Below, piece by piece: positions 36,432 to 45,248 of a DNA stretch of 53,342 bases; the first letter of the stretch is position 1; each line of letters starts with the position of its first letter. The DNA comes from Halomonas sp. KAO. Lineage in GTDB: Bacteria > Pseudomonadota > Gammaproteobacteria > Pseudomonadales > Halomonadaceae. A model generated the notes under the pieces. It saw only the letters and a list, made by a program, of their open reading frames with translations. It was not told the DNA's origin and made no database searches. The DNA lies in the NCBI RefSeq assembly GCF_015595025.1, contig NZ_JADNRL010000007.1, positions 1-53,342 on the forward strand, read 5' to 3'. Position numbers and translations under genes: made by a program.

Positions 36432-37391
36432 ATGGCCGTATTCACACCGCTGACCGAGTCCCAGGTCGAGGCCTTCCTGAGCCGCTTCGACGCCGGCTCA
36501 CTGGTCTCCCTGGAGGGCGTTCCCGCTGGTACCGAGAACAGCACCTTCTTCGTCACCACCGACCAGCGAGAGCTGGTGCTGACCCTGTTCGAGCAGGGTG
36601 AGCACGAGGAACTGCCGTTTTTTGTCGAGCTGCTCGATTACCTCGACGAGCATCGCCTGCCGGTGCCCGGCCCCCTGCACGACCGTGAGGGCGTGGCCCT
36701 GCATAGCCTGGCCGACAAGCCGGCCCTGCTGTTCCCGAGGCTGCCCGGCAAGCACCCGCTCGAACCGAATCTGGCCCAGTGTCGTGAGCTGGGCAGCGTG
36801 CTGGGGCGCCTGCACGCCATCTCGCAGCACTTCACCGGCCATCGCCCCAATCCGCGCGACCTCCACTGGCTGGTGGCCCTGCACCCCAAGGTGCATGGCT
36901 ACCTCTCCGCCGCCGACCAGACGCTGATGAAGGATGAGGTGGAGACCTATGAAGACATCTTCAGCAGCGGTCCCGAGCTACCCCAGGGGGCACTCCACGG
37001 CGACCTGTTCCGCGACAACACCCTGTTCGTTGGTGATCGCCTGGGTGGCATCATCGACTTCTACAACGGCTGCACCGGCGACCTGCTGTTCGACCTGGCC
37101 ATCGTCATCAATGACTGGGCCTGCGACGCGGACGGCAGCCTGAACGCCGAACGCCATGACGCCATTCTCGCCGCCTATCAGGCGCACCGCCCGCTGACAG
37201 CGGCCGAGCGCGATGTCTGGCCGATGATGCTGCGCATGACCGCGCTGCGCTACTGGCTCTCGCGCCTGCTGGTGGTCTATGTGGACCCGCCGGCCCACGA
37301 CCTGACGCCTCACGATCCCGAACGCTTCCGCACCATTCTCAAGGCGCGCATCGAGCAGCCCACCCTGCCCCTTCCGGAGGCAGGCTCATGA
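36432..37391 (+). CDS. thrB: Homoserine kinase, APH-type (ThrB2)
   Basis: A 319-residue aminoglycoside-phosphotransferase-fold kinase. It phosphorylates homoserine in threonine synthesis and is unrelated to the GHMP-type ThrB of E. coli. The N-terminal ATP-loop region GVPAGTENSTFFVTTDQ, LHGDLFRDNTLFVGDRLGGIIDFYN (Brenner motif HxDxxxxN, with catalytic Asp) and DLLFDLAIVINDW (DxD) are clear. ATG 36432 (MAVFTPLTESQ) is the family start. The stop overlaps speA by ATGA at 37388-37391. Confidence 0.92.
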   Translation: MAVFTPLTESQVEAFLSRFDAGSLVSLEGVPAGTENSTFFVTTDQRELVLTLFEQGEHEELPFFVELLDYLDEHRLPVPGPLHDREGVALHSLADKPALLFPRLPGKHPLEPNLAQCRELGSVLGRLHAISQHFTGHRPNPRDLHWLVALHPKVHGYLSAADQTLMKDEVETYEDIFSSGPELPQGALHGDLFRDNTLFVGDRLGGIIDFYNGCTGDLLFDLAIVINDWACDADGSLNAERHDAILAAYQAHRPLTAAERDVWPMMLRMTALRYWLSRLLVVYVDPPAHDLTPHDPERFRTILKARIEQPTLPLPEAGS

Positions 37392-39310
37392 GCCTCTCCA
37401 TGGCCAGCGCCAGCGGCCCCGCCCGGCGCGCTCGGCGCGTCTGGAATATCGACCAGTGGGGCAGCGGCTACTTCGATGTGGATGATGCCGGCCATGCCCT
37501 AGTGCGTCCCCTGGGCAGCGAGACCGAGGGCCCGACCCTGCCGCTGAACGACCTGGTGAGCGAGCTCAAGGCCGCCGGTCTGCGCCTGCCGGTGCTGGTA
37601 CGCTTTATCGACATCCTCCACGACCGGGTCGAGCAGCTCTGTCACGCCTTCGATACCGCCATGCAGGAGGAGTCCTTCGGCGGCGGCTATACGGCGGTCT
37701 ACCCGATCAAGGTCAACCAGCAGCGCCGGGTGGTGGAGGAGATCCTCGCCACCCCCGAGCGCGGCCGCGACCGGGTGGGGCTCGAGGCCGGCAGCAAGCC
37801 GGAACTGCTCGCCGTGCTGGCGCTCTCCGGCGATGGCCACTCGCTGATCGTCTGCAACGGCTACAAGGACCGCGAGTATGTGCGCCTGGCGCTGATGGGC
37901 GAGAAGCTCGGCCATCGCGTCTACCTGGTGGTGGAGAAGCTCTCAGAACTGCCGCTGATCCTCGAGGAAGCCGCGGCGCTCGGCGTCACGCCACGCATCG
38001 GACTACGCGCCAGGCTGGCCTCCGTGGGCCGCGGGCGCTGGCAGAATACCGGCGGCGAGAAGTCCAAGTTCGGCCTCACCGCCAGCCAGATTCTCGAGGT
38101 GGTGGAGCGGCTGCGCGAGGCCGACGCCCTGGCGAGTCTGCAGCTGGTGCACTTCCACCTGGGCTCGCAGATCGCCAATATCCGTGACATCCAGCGCGGC
38201 CTGCGCGAGTGTGCGCGCTTCTACCAGAGCCTGGTGGAGCTGGGCGCTCCGGTGGATACCGTGGACGTGGGCGGCGGCCTGGGCGTCGACTACGAAGGCA
38301 CCCGCTCGCGCAGCTTCTGCTCGGCCAACTACTCGATGCTCGAGTACGCCCGTAACGTGGTCTATGCCTTCCGCCTGGCCTGCCAGGAGAATGACCTGCC
38401 CCAGCCCCACCTGATCAGCGAATCGGGGCGCGCGCTGACCGCCCACCACGCCGTCCTCATCACCAACGTGATCGGCGAGGAACGGGTCAGCGATGCCTCT
38501 CCCGAGCGCCGGGTCGAAGGCGACTCCCAGGTCGACGAGCTGTGGCGGGTCCACGACCTGCTCGGCGCTTCCCCCGACCAGCGCGGTCTGGTCGAGGCCT
38601 GGCATGACCTTGCCCAGGCCATGGGCGACCTGCATGAGCGCTTCGTCATGGGGCTGACCCATATCACCGCCCGGGCCGAGGGCGAGGCGGTCTACTTCGC
38701 GGCCTGCGCCCGGCTGCGCGCACGCCTGGACACGCGCAATCGCGTGCATCGCGAGATCGGTGATGAGCTGGCCGAGAAGCTCGCCGACAAGCTGTTCGTC
38801 AACTTCTCGCTGTTCCAGTCGGTACCCGATGTCTGGGGCATCCAGCAGATCTTCCCGGTGATGCCGCTCACCGGACTCGACCAGGAGCCGGTACGCCGGG
38901 GGGTCATCCAGGACATTACCTGCGACAGCGACGGCCGCATCGACGGGTACGTGGATGGCCAGGGCGTGGAGACCACCCTGCCGCTGCCGGAGTGGCAGGA
39001 GGATGACGAGCGCCTGCTGGGCTTCTTCATGGTGGGCGCCTACCAGGAGATCCTCGGCGACCTGCACAACCTGTTCGGCGACACCGACTCGGTGGATGCC
39101 ACCCTCAACGAGGACGGCAGCTGGAGCCTGAGCCATATCCAGCAGGGCGATCGGGTGGCCGACGTGCTGAGCTACGTCAACTTCGACGCCGAGGTGCTGC
39201 GCCGCCATCTGGCCGAACAGCTAGCCGCCAGCGGCCTGGAAGAGGCCGAGCAGCAGCGTTTCCTCGACGATCTCTCCGAGGGGCTCTCCGGCTATACCTA
39301 CCTGGAGTAG
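37388..39310 (+). CDS. speA: Biosynthetic arginine decarboxylase SpeA
   Basis: A 640-residue fold-type III PLP enzyme that converts arginine to agmatine for polyamine synthesis. The Schiff-base Lys is in TAVYPIKVNQQRRVV (about residue 115); LVHFHLGSQIANIRDIQ, VDVGGGLGVDYEGTRS (phosphate loop) and the catalytic-Cys-containing late region, near VTCDSDGRIDGYVDGQ-like sequence, match the family. The start shares ATGA with thrB, so translation is coupled. Full length compared with E. coli SpeA (658 residues). Confidence 0.94.
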   Translation: MSLSMASASGPARRARRVWNIDQWGSGYFDVDDAGHALVRPLGSETEGPTLPLNDLVSELKAAGLRLPVLVRFIDILHDRVEQLCHAFDTAMQEESFGGGYTAVYPIKVNQQRRVVEEILATPERGRDRVGLEAGSKPELLAVLALSGDGHSLIVCNGYKDREYVRLALMGEKLGHRVYLVVEKLSELPLILEEAAALGVTPRIGLRARLASVGRGRWQNTGGEKSKFGLTASQILEVVERLREADALASLQLVHFHLGSQIANIRDIQRGLRECARFYQSLVELGAPVDTVDVGGGLGVDYEGTRSRSFCSANYSMLEYARNVVYAFRLACQENDLPQPHLISESGRALTAHHAVLITNVIGEERVSDASPERRVEGDSQVDELWRVHDLLGASPDQRGLVEAWHDLAQAMGDLHERFVMGLTHITARAEGEAVYFAACARLRARLDTRNRVHREIGDELAEKLADKLFVNFSLFQSVPDVWGIQQIFPVMPLTGLDQEPVRRGVIQDITCDSDGRIDGYVDGQGVETTLPLPEWQEDDERLLGFFMVGAYQEILGDLHNLFGDTDSVDATLNEDGSWSLSHIQQGDRVADVLSYVNFDAEVLRRHLAEQLAASGLEEAEQQRFLDDLSEGLSGYTYLE

Positions 39311-39344
39311 CTCGCCCCCTTCCATGGACAGAACCAGAGACAGA

Positions 39345-39384
39345 AAAAGCGCCCTGCCGTTCATATTCACGGCGGGGCGCTTTT
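39345..39384. terminator. Bidirectional terminator after speA
   Basis: Sixteen-pair stem (aaaagcgccctgccgt / acggcggggcgctttt, one G-T) with an 8-nt loop. A and T tracts flank both sides, so it serves speA and the convergent gene at 39415. Confidence 0.9.
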
Positions 39385-39414
39385 CTCTGCACTCTCACAA
39401 CTGATGGCGTGCCC

Positions 39415-40077
39415 CTACTCCACCCGAGTGGTGACCTCCAGGCCGCCGGTAAGGGTGAAGCGCAGCTCGGCACCGCTGACCAGCGGGCCTACCCCGGCCG
39501 GCGTGCCGGTCAGCACCACATCGCCCGGCTGCAGGGTGAAGTGACGGCTCATATCGGCCAGCAGGGTCGGCACCGGGAAGAGCATATCGGCCCCTTCGCC
39601 CTGCTGACGAGGCTCGCCATCGATCTCCAGGGTAAAGGAGAGCGCGCTCCAGTTGGGCACCTGGGAGAGCGGCAGGAAGGATGACAGCGGGCAGGCGCCA
39701 TCGAAGGCCTTGGCGATCTCCCAGGGGTGTCCCTTCTCCTTGAGCCGCGACTGGACATCGCGCAGGGTCAGGTCGAGGGCCAGCCCGATACCCACCACGG
39801 CGCGCTCCGCCTCCCCGGCGGTCACGTGGCTGAGCTCCTCACCGATCAGCAGTGCCAGCTCCGTCTCGTAATGGACCTCACCGTGTGTGTGAGGCGCCGC
39901 GATGGGCGACTCCAGCGGCACGGCACTGGTGGCCGGCTTGATGAACAGCAGCGGCTCACTGGGCACCGGGTTGTCGAGCTCCCGGGCATGCTCGGCGTAG
40001 TTGCGACCGACGCAGACGATCTTGCCGAGTCGCTCGGCATAGGCCTGGCCATCGATGAAGTGGGGCACAAAGCGCAT
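39415..40077 (-). CDS. Fumarylacetoacetate hydrolase family protein
   Basis: A 220-residue YcgM-like FAH-domain protein, a metal-dependent hydrolase or decarboxylase acting on beta-diketo or oxaloacetate-like acids. IVCVGRNYAEHARELDNPVP opens the domain, HGEVHYETELALLIGEE supplies the Glu metal ligands, and GDVVLTGTPAGVGPLVSG is the family signature. ATG 40077 (MRFVPHFIDGQ) is used; upstream open sequence is low-complexity Arg. It is convergent with speA and lies beside the ectD repeat region. Confidence 0.87.
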   Translation of the reverse strand: MRFVPHFIDGQAYAERLGKIVCVGRNYAEHARELDNPVPSEPLLFIKPATSAVPLESPIAAPHTHGEVHYETELALLIGEELSHVTAGEAERAVVGIGLALDLTLRDVQSRLKEKGHPWEIAKAFDGACPLSSFLPLSQVPNWSALSFTLEIDGEPRQQGEGADMLFPVPTLLADMSRHFTLQPGDVVLTGTPAGVGPLVSGAELRFTLTGGLEVTTRVE

Positions 40078-40132
40078 GGCGCATCTTCTCCTTCTCTGGG
40101 TGTGCCGCGAACGCGACAGGCGCACAGTTTAG

Positions 40133-40250
40133 CGCAGACGGCGGCACACACCACACCGGAGCCGACAGCGCGGCAGTACTATCGCAGACGGCGGCACACA
40201 CCACACCGGAGCCGGCAGAGCGGCAGTACTATCGCAGATGGCGGCACCGC
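40133..40250. repeat. 50-bp tandem repeat at the ectD 3' end
   Basis: Units beginning cgcagacggcggcacacacc start at 40133 and 40183 and are nearly identical over 50 bp; a third partial copy (cgcagatggcggcac) starts at 40233 and runs to the end of ectD, whose stop is at 40251. The array lies between the ectD stop and the 5' end of the FAH gene. Confidence 0.85.
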
Positions 40251-41252
40251 TCAAGGCTGTTCCGGTGACCACGCCTCGTCGGGCTCATGGGCCAGAAAGC
40301 CCGGTCGCCGTCCGGGTGCCGCGAAGGGCGCCACACAGCGGTTGTCGCGGCGGTTGTAGACGAAGAAGGCGTTGCTGCGCGGGTCTGGCGACATATTGGC
40401 ATTGGAGCCGTGCAGCACGTTGCAGTCGAACAGCAGCAGACCGCCGGCGGCACCGGTGGGCGCCTCGATACCGTGACGCTCGACCAGCCGGGAGAGCGCC
40501 TCTCGGCTCGGCACCCCAAGCTCCTGCTGTTTCAGCGACTGCTGGTGGTTGGCGGCCGGCGTCTCCCCGAGACAGGGAATGAACACCCGGTGGGAGCCGG
40601 GAATCAGCATCAGCGGGCCATTGAAGTGGTGGTTGTCGGTCAACACGATGGAGGCGCTGACCGCATGCATGGCCGGCATGCCATCCTCGGCGTGCCAGGT
40701 CTCGAAATCCGAATGCCAGTTGAAGCCCTTGCCCTCGAAGCCCGGCTTGTAGTTGATGCGCGACTGGTGCACATAGGGCTCTCCGCCGATGATCTGGCGG
40801 GCACGGCCCACCAGGCGCTCGTCCTGGGCCAGTCGGGCGAAGCGTTCGGAGAGGAAGTGCATCGCGAACAGCGAGCGAATCTCCTTGCCGGAGGGCTCGG
40901 TGATGCTGAAGTCGCGATTGCGGTAGCTGGGGTTCTCCAGCAGCACCGCCAGCTCTCGACGCAGCTCCTCGAGCTCCTCGCCGGCGATAAAGTTGGGTTC
41001 GAACAGAAACCCCTTGCGGTCGAACTCGTCGAGCTGCTGCCGGCTCAGGGGACCATCCTCGGCACTGCCCTTCACCACCGCTTCACGGCGGTTCAACCAG
41101 GGCATGTCGAAGGGCTCGGCGAGGCGCGTGGGATAGGGGTCATCCCCCGGGCACGGCGCGCTCCTTACGCGGCTCTGGGGGTCCGGTGAATCGACGACAT
41201 GATGCGGGTTGGCGCTCTCCTGAAGCATGCGCTCGGATGTCTTGACTGACAT
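40251..41252 (-). CDS. ectD: Ectoine hydroxylase EctD
   Basis: A 333-residue Fe(II)/2-oxoglutarate dioxygenase that hydroxylates ectoine to 5-hydroxyectoine, an osmo- and thermoprotectant. The iron ligands appear in WHSDFETWH (His and Asp), and the distal His in NVLHGSNANMSPDPRSNAFF; the region with WHSDFETWHAEDGMPAMHA is specific to EctD. ATG 41252 has AGGAGGTGATTGA upstream. No ectABC genes are in the window, so the ectoine precursors come from elsewhere. An MFS gene ends 186 bp upstream on the same strand. Confidence 0.95.
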   Translation of the reverse strand: MSVKTSERMLQESANPHHVVDSPDPQSRVRSAPCPGDDPYPTRLAEPFDMPWLNRREAVVKGSAEDGPLSRQQLDEFDRKGFLFEPNFIAGEELEELRRELAVLLENPSYRNRDFSITEPSGKEIRSLFAMHFLSERFARLAQDERLVGRARQIIGGEPYVHQSRINYKPGFEGKGFNWHSDFETWHAEDGMPAMHAVSASIVLTDNHHFNGPLMLIPGSHRVFIPCLGETPAANHQQSLKQQELGVPSREALSRLVERHGIEAPTGAAGGLLLFDCNVLHGSNANMSPDPRSNAFFVYNRRDNRCVAPFAAPGRRPGFLAHEPDEAWSPEQP

Positions 41253-41438
41253 TCAATCACCTCCTGTGAATCCGTGATCAATTTCAGCAAAACGCGCTGC
41301 CACGGCGAAACCGCCATGGCCGACCTCGGAAAGAGGCCGTGTGAGACCACCTTGGGATGACCTCGAGGACTTTCAAGGCCTGCTGGGTGTTAGCGTCAAC
41401 GAGGTGCTCTCACCGGATGCCTAGCTACGATGGGTGGT

Positions 41439-42926
41439 CTACCGGGCTCTCGCTCGGTCACGCTGATCCTTGAACGCGACCGCGAGGGCGCCGAACATGA
41501 CCAGCCCGATCAAGCCAAATCCAATGGATACGGCGATCGACCAGGAGGTCGCGCCAAGCGCCATGAATACCGCCGCCGTGATCACGGCGATTCCGATCGA
41601 GGTGCCGATACGCTGGCCGGTCTGCATGATGGCACCGGAGCTTCCCGCATATTGCAGGGGGACTTCTGCCAGGGTCAGCGTCTGGTTCGGACTGATCACG
41701 GAGCCCTGCGCCACCCCGATCAGCGATAGCGACAGCACCAACCACCACACGCTGAGATAGCCACCTTGATGCAGCAGGATGACCGCAATACTCGCCGCAA
41801 GGCCGGCAATGGCAAAAAACAGCCCGCCAATGACCACCCTGCGGCCGTACCTCATCACCCGGCGACCGGCCCAGCGTGCCGCATAGGCGGAAATGAACGC
41901 CGACGGCACACCGACCAGGCCGGCCTCGAGTGCAGACTTGCCGAGGCCCTGCTGCAGATACAGCGCCACCAGCACCCAGATGCTGGTCATGCCCGTGAAA
42001 TAGAGCGTCATGATGAGCGCACCGTTGGTGAAGCTGTGAGTGGAGAAGATATTCAGATCCACCATGGGGCTACGCCCCAGGCGGGCATAGTAGCGCTCCC
42101 AGCGCACCCAGGCCGCGACAAGCATGAGTCCCAGCGGCAGCAGCAGCCAGGTAAGCGCCGAAGCGCGCGCCTCCATAAATGGAAACAGCACGGCGAAGAC
42201 GGCGAGCCCCAGCAACAGGGAGCCAACGGGGTCCAGCTTGCGGGCCATATACAGGCTGGTGCGCAGGGCACGCTGCGAGGCGCTTGCCGTCCTCCCCGGG
42301 ACGCGATTGAACAGTGGCTTTGGAAACCAGGCAAAGGCCATGATGAGGGTGGCAATACCGATAGGCACGTTGATCAGAAACGTCAGCCGCCAGCCCAGGT
42401 CAGCGCCGCCAAGCATGATCAGCAGGCCTCCAATCACGGGGCCGATGCCTACCGATACCCCCACCGCACTGCCGAAGTAGCCGAATGCCTTGGCACGCTC
42501 GGCGCCACGGAAGTACTGCTGAATCATGCCCACCCCCTGGGGGTTCAGCAGCCCTGAGCCGACGCCCTGAACAAAGCGGGCGACGTTGAGCCAGGTGGCA
42601 TCCGAGGCCAGCCCCGCGGCAATGGACGCCGCCGTGAATACCGCAACGCCGATAATGAAGATGCCGCCACGGCCCATGATGTCGCCGGCGCGGCCGGCCG
42701 GCACCAGTACCACGCCGAAGGTCAGCGCATAGCCGGAGAGCACCCACTGCAGGTCGGACTGACTGGCTTCCAGCCCCTGCTGGATGGAAGGCAGTGCGAC
42801 GTTGACGATGCTGACACTGATCAGTGACATGGCGATCGCGGCCAACAGCACCACCAGAATACGCCAACGCACCGAATCGGGAATGGCCTCGGCGCCTGCC
42901 TGCCCTGAATCCATCTGACTCTGCAC
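41439..42926 (-). CDS. DHA2-type MFS transporter
   Basis: A 495-residue membrane protein with fourteen predicted helices, typical of the DHA2 (EmrB/QacA) branch of drug exporters. The motifs ISVSIVNVALPSIQQGLEAS, ALTFGVVLVPAGRAGDIMGR (motif A) and FYARFVQGVGSGL-like ARFVQGVGSGLLNPQG (motif C-like) are visible, as is GSSGAIMQTGQRIGTSIGIAV. GTG 42926 follows ggagg; ATG 42914 is an alternative. A GlxA-type regulator lies 97 bp upstream. Substrate unknown. Its base composition appears less G/C-rich than ectD. Confidence 0.85.
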   Translation of the reverse strand: MQSQMDSGQAGAEAIPDSVRWRILVVLLAAIAMSLISVSIVNVALPSIQQGLEASQSDLQWVLSGYALTFGVVLVPAGRAGDIMGRGGIFIIGVAVFTAASIAAGLASDATWLNVARFVQGVGSGLLNPQGVGMIQQYFRGAERAKAFGYFGSAVGVSVGIGPVIGGLLIMLGGADLGWRLTFLINVPIGIATLIMAFAWFPKPLFNRVPGRTASASQRALRTSLYMARKLDPVGSLLLGLAVFAVLFPFMEARASALTWLLLPLGLMLVAAWVRWERYYARLGRSPMVDLNIFSTHSFTNGALIMTLYFTGMTSIWVLVALYLQQGLGKSALEAGLVGVPSAFISAYAARWAGRRVMRYGRRVVIGGLFFAIAGLAASIAVILLHQGGYLSVWWLVLSLSLIGVAQGSVISPNQTLTLAEVPLQYAGSSGAIMQTGQRIGTSIGIAVITAAVFMALGATSWSIAVSIGFGLIGLVMFGALAVAFKDQRDRARAR

Positions 42927-43023
42927 TGATCACAGCCTCCGTCCCTTGATCACCTGTGATGGCGCTTCAGCCACAATGACACCGTAGCACAGCCGGCGGG
43001 CTACGCCCTTGCAGGGTCGGCTT

Positions 43024-44037
43024 TCATCCCTGCCTGCGCTCTGCCGTCACACTGGGGGCCTCGCCGAACCGGCGACGATAGGCTCGTGTGAAGTGTGCCG
43101 GCTGGGTAAAGCCGGTGGCCAGCGCCGCCTCCGTCACCAGGCACTGGCTATCGGTGAGCAGCTGGCGGGCGCGATCCAGGCGCATGCCCAGGTAGCTCTG
43201 CTGTGGCGTTTCGCCGAAATGGTGCCGGAACAGGCGTCCCAGCTGACGCTGGGACTGTCCCACCAGCCGACAGAGTTCGGGAATCGACAGCGCCTTGGCG
43301 AGATTGGCCTCCATAACCGCCAGGGCACGGACCACCCCACGCGGCAGTTCACCGTAGCGCAACTGGGGTTTCTCCCCCTCCCCACGGGGCCTCTGGTGGA
43401 TCAGCTGAAGTCCGACAGCATCCGCCAGCGCCGGCCCATAGGCCTGCTCGATCCAGGTCAGCATCATGTCGATACCGGCGGCACCCCCCGACCCGGTGAG
43501 GCGCGTGTCATCCATTTCATAGCTGCCCGGACTGACCTCGAGGTCGGGAAATTCTCGGCGGAAGGCCGCGACACTCTCCCAGTGAAGCGCCACCCGATGC
43601 CCGGAGAGCACTCCCGCCCGGGCCAGGATAAAGGGGGCCGTGTCCAGGCCGCCCAGCCATCCGCCATGGGCCGCAATGCGCCGCAATATGGCGCGATCCT
43701 GGAAGCTGACCGTTGCTTCTGCATCATACGACGACACCACCATCAGCCTCGCCGCATCGTCCAGGGAGGCGATGGTGTCATCCACGTCGATACGCACGCC
43801 ATTGCTCGCCACGACCGCCTCGCCATCCGACGAGAGCAGCCGCCAGGCAAAGAGGTCGCGGCCAAAGCGATTGGCCACCCGAAGCGGCTCCAGCAGACAG
43901 AACAGGGTCAGCATGGAGAAGCGCGGCACCAGCCATACATTGAGCGTGTGCTCGGCCTGCTCCGGGGTCAGCAAGGGAGGGGAGTCGGGGCGCGGGTAGG
44001 GCCACAGCTCTTCGACAGCATCCAACATGGCCAACAT
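43024..44037 (-). CDS. GlxA-family AraC-type transcriptional regulator
   Basis: A protein of about 337 residues with an N-terminal DJ-1/PfpI-like domain (about 30-200) and a C-terminal AraC helix-turn-helix (about 235-330) containing CRLVGQSQRQLGRLFRHHFGETP and EAALATGFTQPAHFTRAYRRRFG. TGSGGAAGIDMMLTWIEQAYG is typical of the GbdR/CdhR/ArgR group, whose members sense choline, carnitine or arginine derivatives. The ATG at 44037 is uncertain, as no clear ribosome site precedes it and the frame is open further. It faces the oxygenase operon at 44130 and probably controls it. Confidence 0.82.
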   Translation of the reverse strand: MLAMLDAVEELWPYPRPDSPPLLTPEQAEHTLNVWLVPRFSMLTLFCLLEPLRVANRFGRDLFAWRLLSSDGEAVVASNGVRIDVDDTIASLDDAARLMVVSSYDAEATVSFQDRAILRRIAAHGGWLGGLDTAPFILARAGVLSGHRVALHWESVAAFRREFPDLEVSPGSYEMDDTRLTGSGGAAGIDMMLTWIEQAYGPALADAVGLQLIHQRPRGEGEKPQLRYGELPRGVVRALAVMEANLAKALSIPELCRLVGQSQRQLGRLFRHHFGETPQQSYLGMRLDRARQLLTDSQCLVTEAALATGFTQPAHFTRAYRRRFGEAPSVTAERRQG

Positions 44038-44129
44038 GGTCAACTTTATGGCCAATTTAATCAAGTCGCATGCCGCAGAGAGGCTTAGGGTAGAGGGCGA
44101 CCTCTAGCACAGCCCGTGGAGATACCGCC

Positions 44130-45248
44130 ATGACTCACGTCACGCCTCTTGCCAATCGCCGCCATCTGGCGATCGAGCATGACGGACACCAGCGCCAGTT
44201 TGCCGCCCTATGGCTGCGCGAGCGCAGCCCCGACGCCGACACCCTGGACCCACGTACCGGCCAACGCCTGATCGAGGCGGCGGAGCTGCCGTTATCGCTG
44301 TCGATCGAGTCCGCGGAGGTAACCGATAACCGGCTCCAGCTGTGCTTCAGCGATGGTCATCGCACGGCCTTCGATCTCGACACGCTGCTCAGGGATATGC
44401 CCAGCGATCCTCCCAGAAGGCTGTGGGATGCCGCCGGCGCCCCGCTTCCCCAGGCCGACTTTGACGCGGCCCGCGAGGATGACTCGGCCCTTCTGGAGAT
44501 GCTGGAAGCCCTCCATCGCGATGGCTTCGTGATCGTCTCCGGGGTGCCGGCGCAGGCCGATGGGATGCAGTCCCTGATCGACCGCATCGGCCCGCTGCGC
44601 CGTACCAACTGGGGTGGCATCGCCGACGTCAAGTCCGTGGCCAATGCCTATGACCTGACCATGACGCAGCGCGGCCTGGAGCCCCACACGGACAACCCCT
44701 ATCGTGACCCCATCCCCGGCTACATCTGGCTGCACTGTCTGACCAATGCCGCCGATGGTGGCGACAGCACCCTGGCCGACGGTTTCATGGCGGCTCGCCT
44801 GCTGCGCGAGCGCGACCCCGAGGCCTACGCCACGCTGACCCGGGTCACGCCCGGCTTCCGTTATCACGATGACGACACCCATCTGGAGAGCGAAGGGCCG
44901 TTGATCGAGCTGGACAGCCACGGCACTCCGGTACGGGTACGCTACTCCAACCGCACCGAGCAGGTGCCTGCACTTCCCCCCGAGGAGCTCGAGGCCTATT
45001 ACGCCGCACGCCAGGCCTTCTACCGGCTGATCACCGGCGAGGAGCTGACCCTGCACCTCAAGCTCGACCCCGGCCAGATGTTGATCATGGACAACTACCG
45101 CCTGCTCCATGGGCGTAGCGCCTTTCAGCTCGCTGGCGGCGTACGCCATATGCGCCAGGGGTACGTGGACCGGGACAGCACCGCCAGCCGACGCCGCACC
45201 CTGCGAGAGCATCTCGCCACTTCACAGGCCAAGGGAGAGCCCGCATGA
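44130..45248 (+). CDS. TauD-type Fe(II)/2OG oxygenase, TmpA/BBOX-like
   Basis: A 372-residue enzyme. Residues about 8-90 form a DUF971-like N-terminal domain without the usual Cys-rich zinc loop. The TauD domain follows, with HTDNPYRDPIPGYIWLHCL (HxD iron ligands), DNYRLLHGRSAF (distal His) and RHMRQGYVDRDS (Arg for 2-oxoglutarate). This architecture is that of gamma-butyrobetaine hydroxylase and TmpA, which hydroxylates 2-(trimethylammonio)ethylphosphonate. The next gene, overlapping by ATGA at 45245, is a TmpB-like HD protein, favouring TmpA. Substrate is inferred. Confidence 0.75.
   Translation: MTHVTPLANRRHLAIEHDGHQRQFAALWLRERSPDADTLDPRTGQRLIEAAELPLSLSIESAEVTDNRLQLCFSDGHRTAFDLDTLLRDMPSDPPRRLWDAAGAPLPQADFDAAREDDSALLEMLEALHRDGFVIVSGVPAQADGMQSLIDRIGPLRRTNWGGIADVKSVANAYDLTMTQRGLEPHTDNPYRDPIPGYIWLHCLTNAADGGDSTLADGFMAARLLRERDPEAYATLTRVTPGFRYHDDDTHLESEGPLIELDSHGTPVRVRYSNRTEQVPALPPEELEAYYAARQAFYRLITGEELTLHLKLDPGQMLIMDNYRLLHGRSAFQLAGGVRHMRQGYVDRDSTASRRRTLREHLATSQAKGEPA

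Noticed and set aside
40133..40250. CRISPR array
   Set aside because: The repeats are contiguous 50-bp tandem units without spacers, and no cas genes are present.
41278..41424. Plus-strand stretch between ectD and the MFS gene translating to PPWDDLEDFQGLLGVSVNEV
   Set aside because: Looks protein-like and ends in a TAG, but has no ATG, no ribosome site and only a GTG after 41340. Could be a gene remnant; too little to call.
43640..43999. Plus-strand frame inside the GlxA regulator
   Set aside because: Overlaps the AraC helix-turn-helix protein and has no domain of its own.
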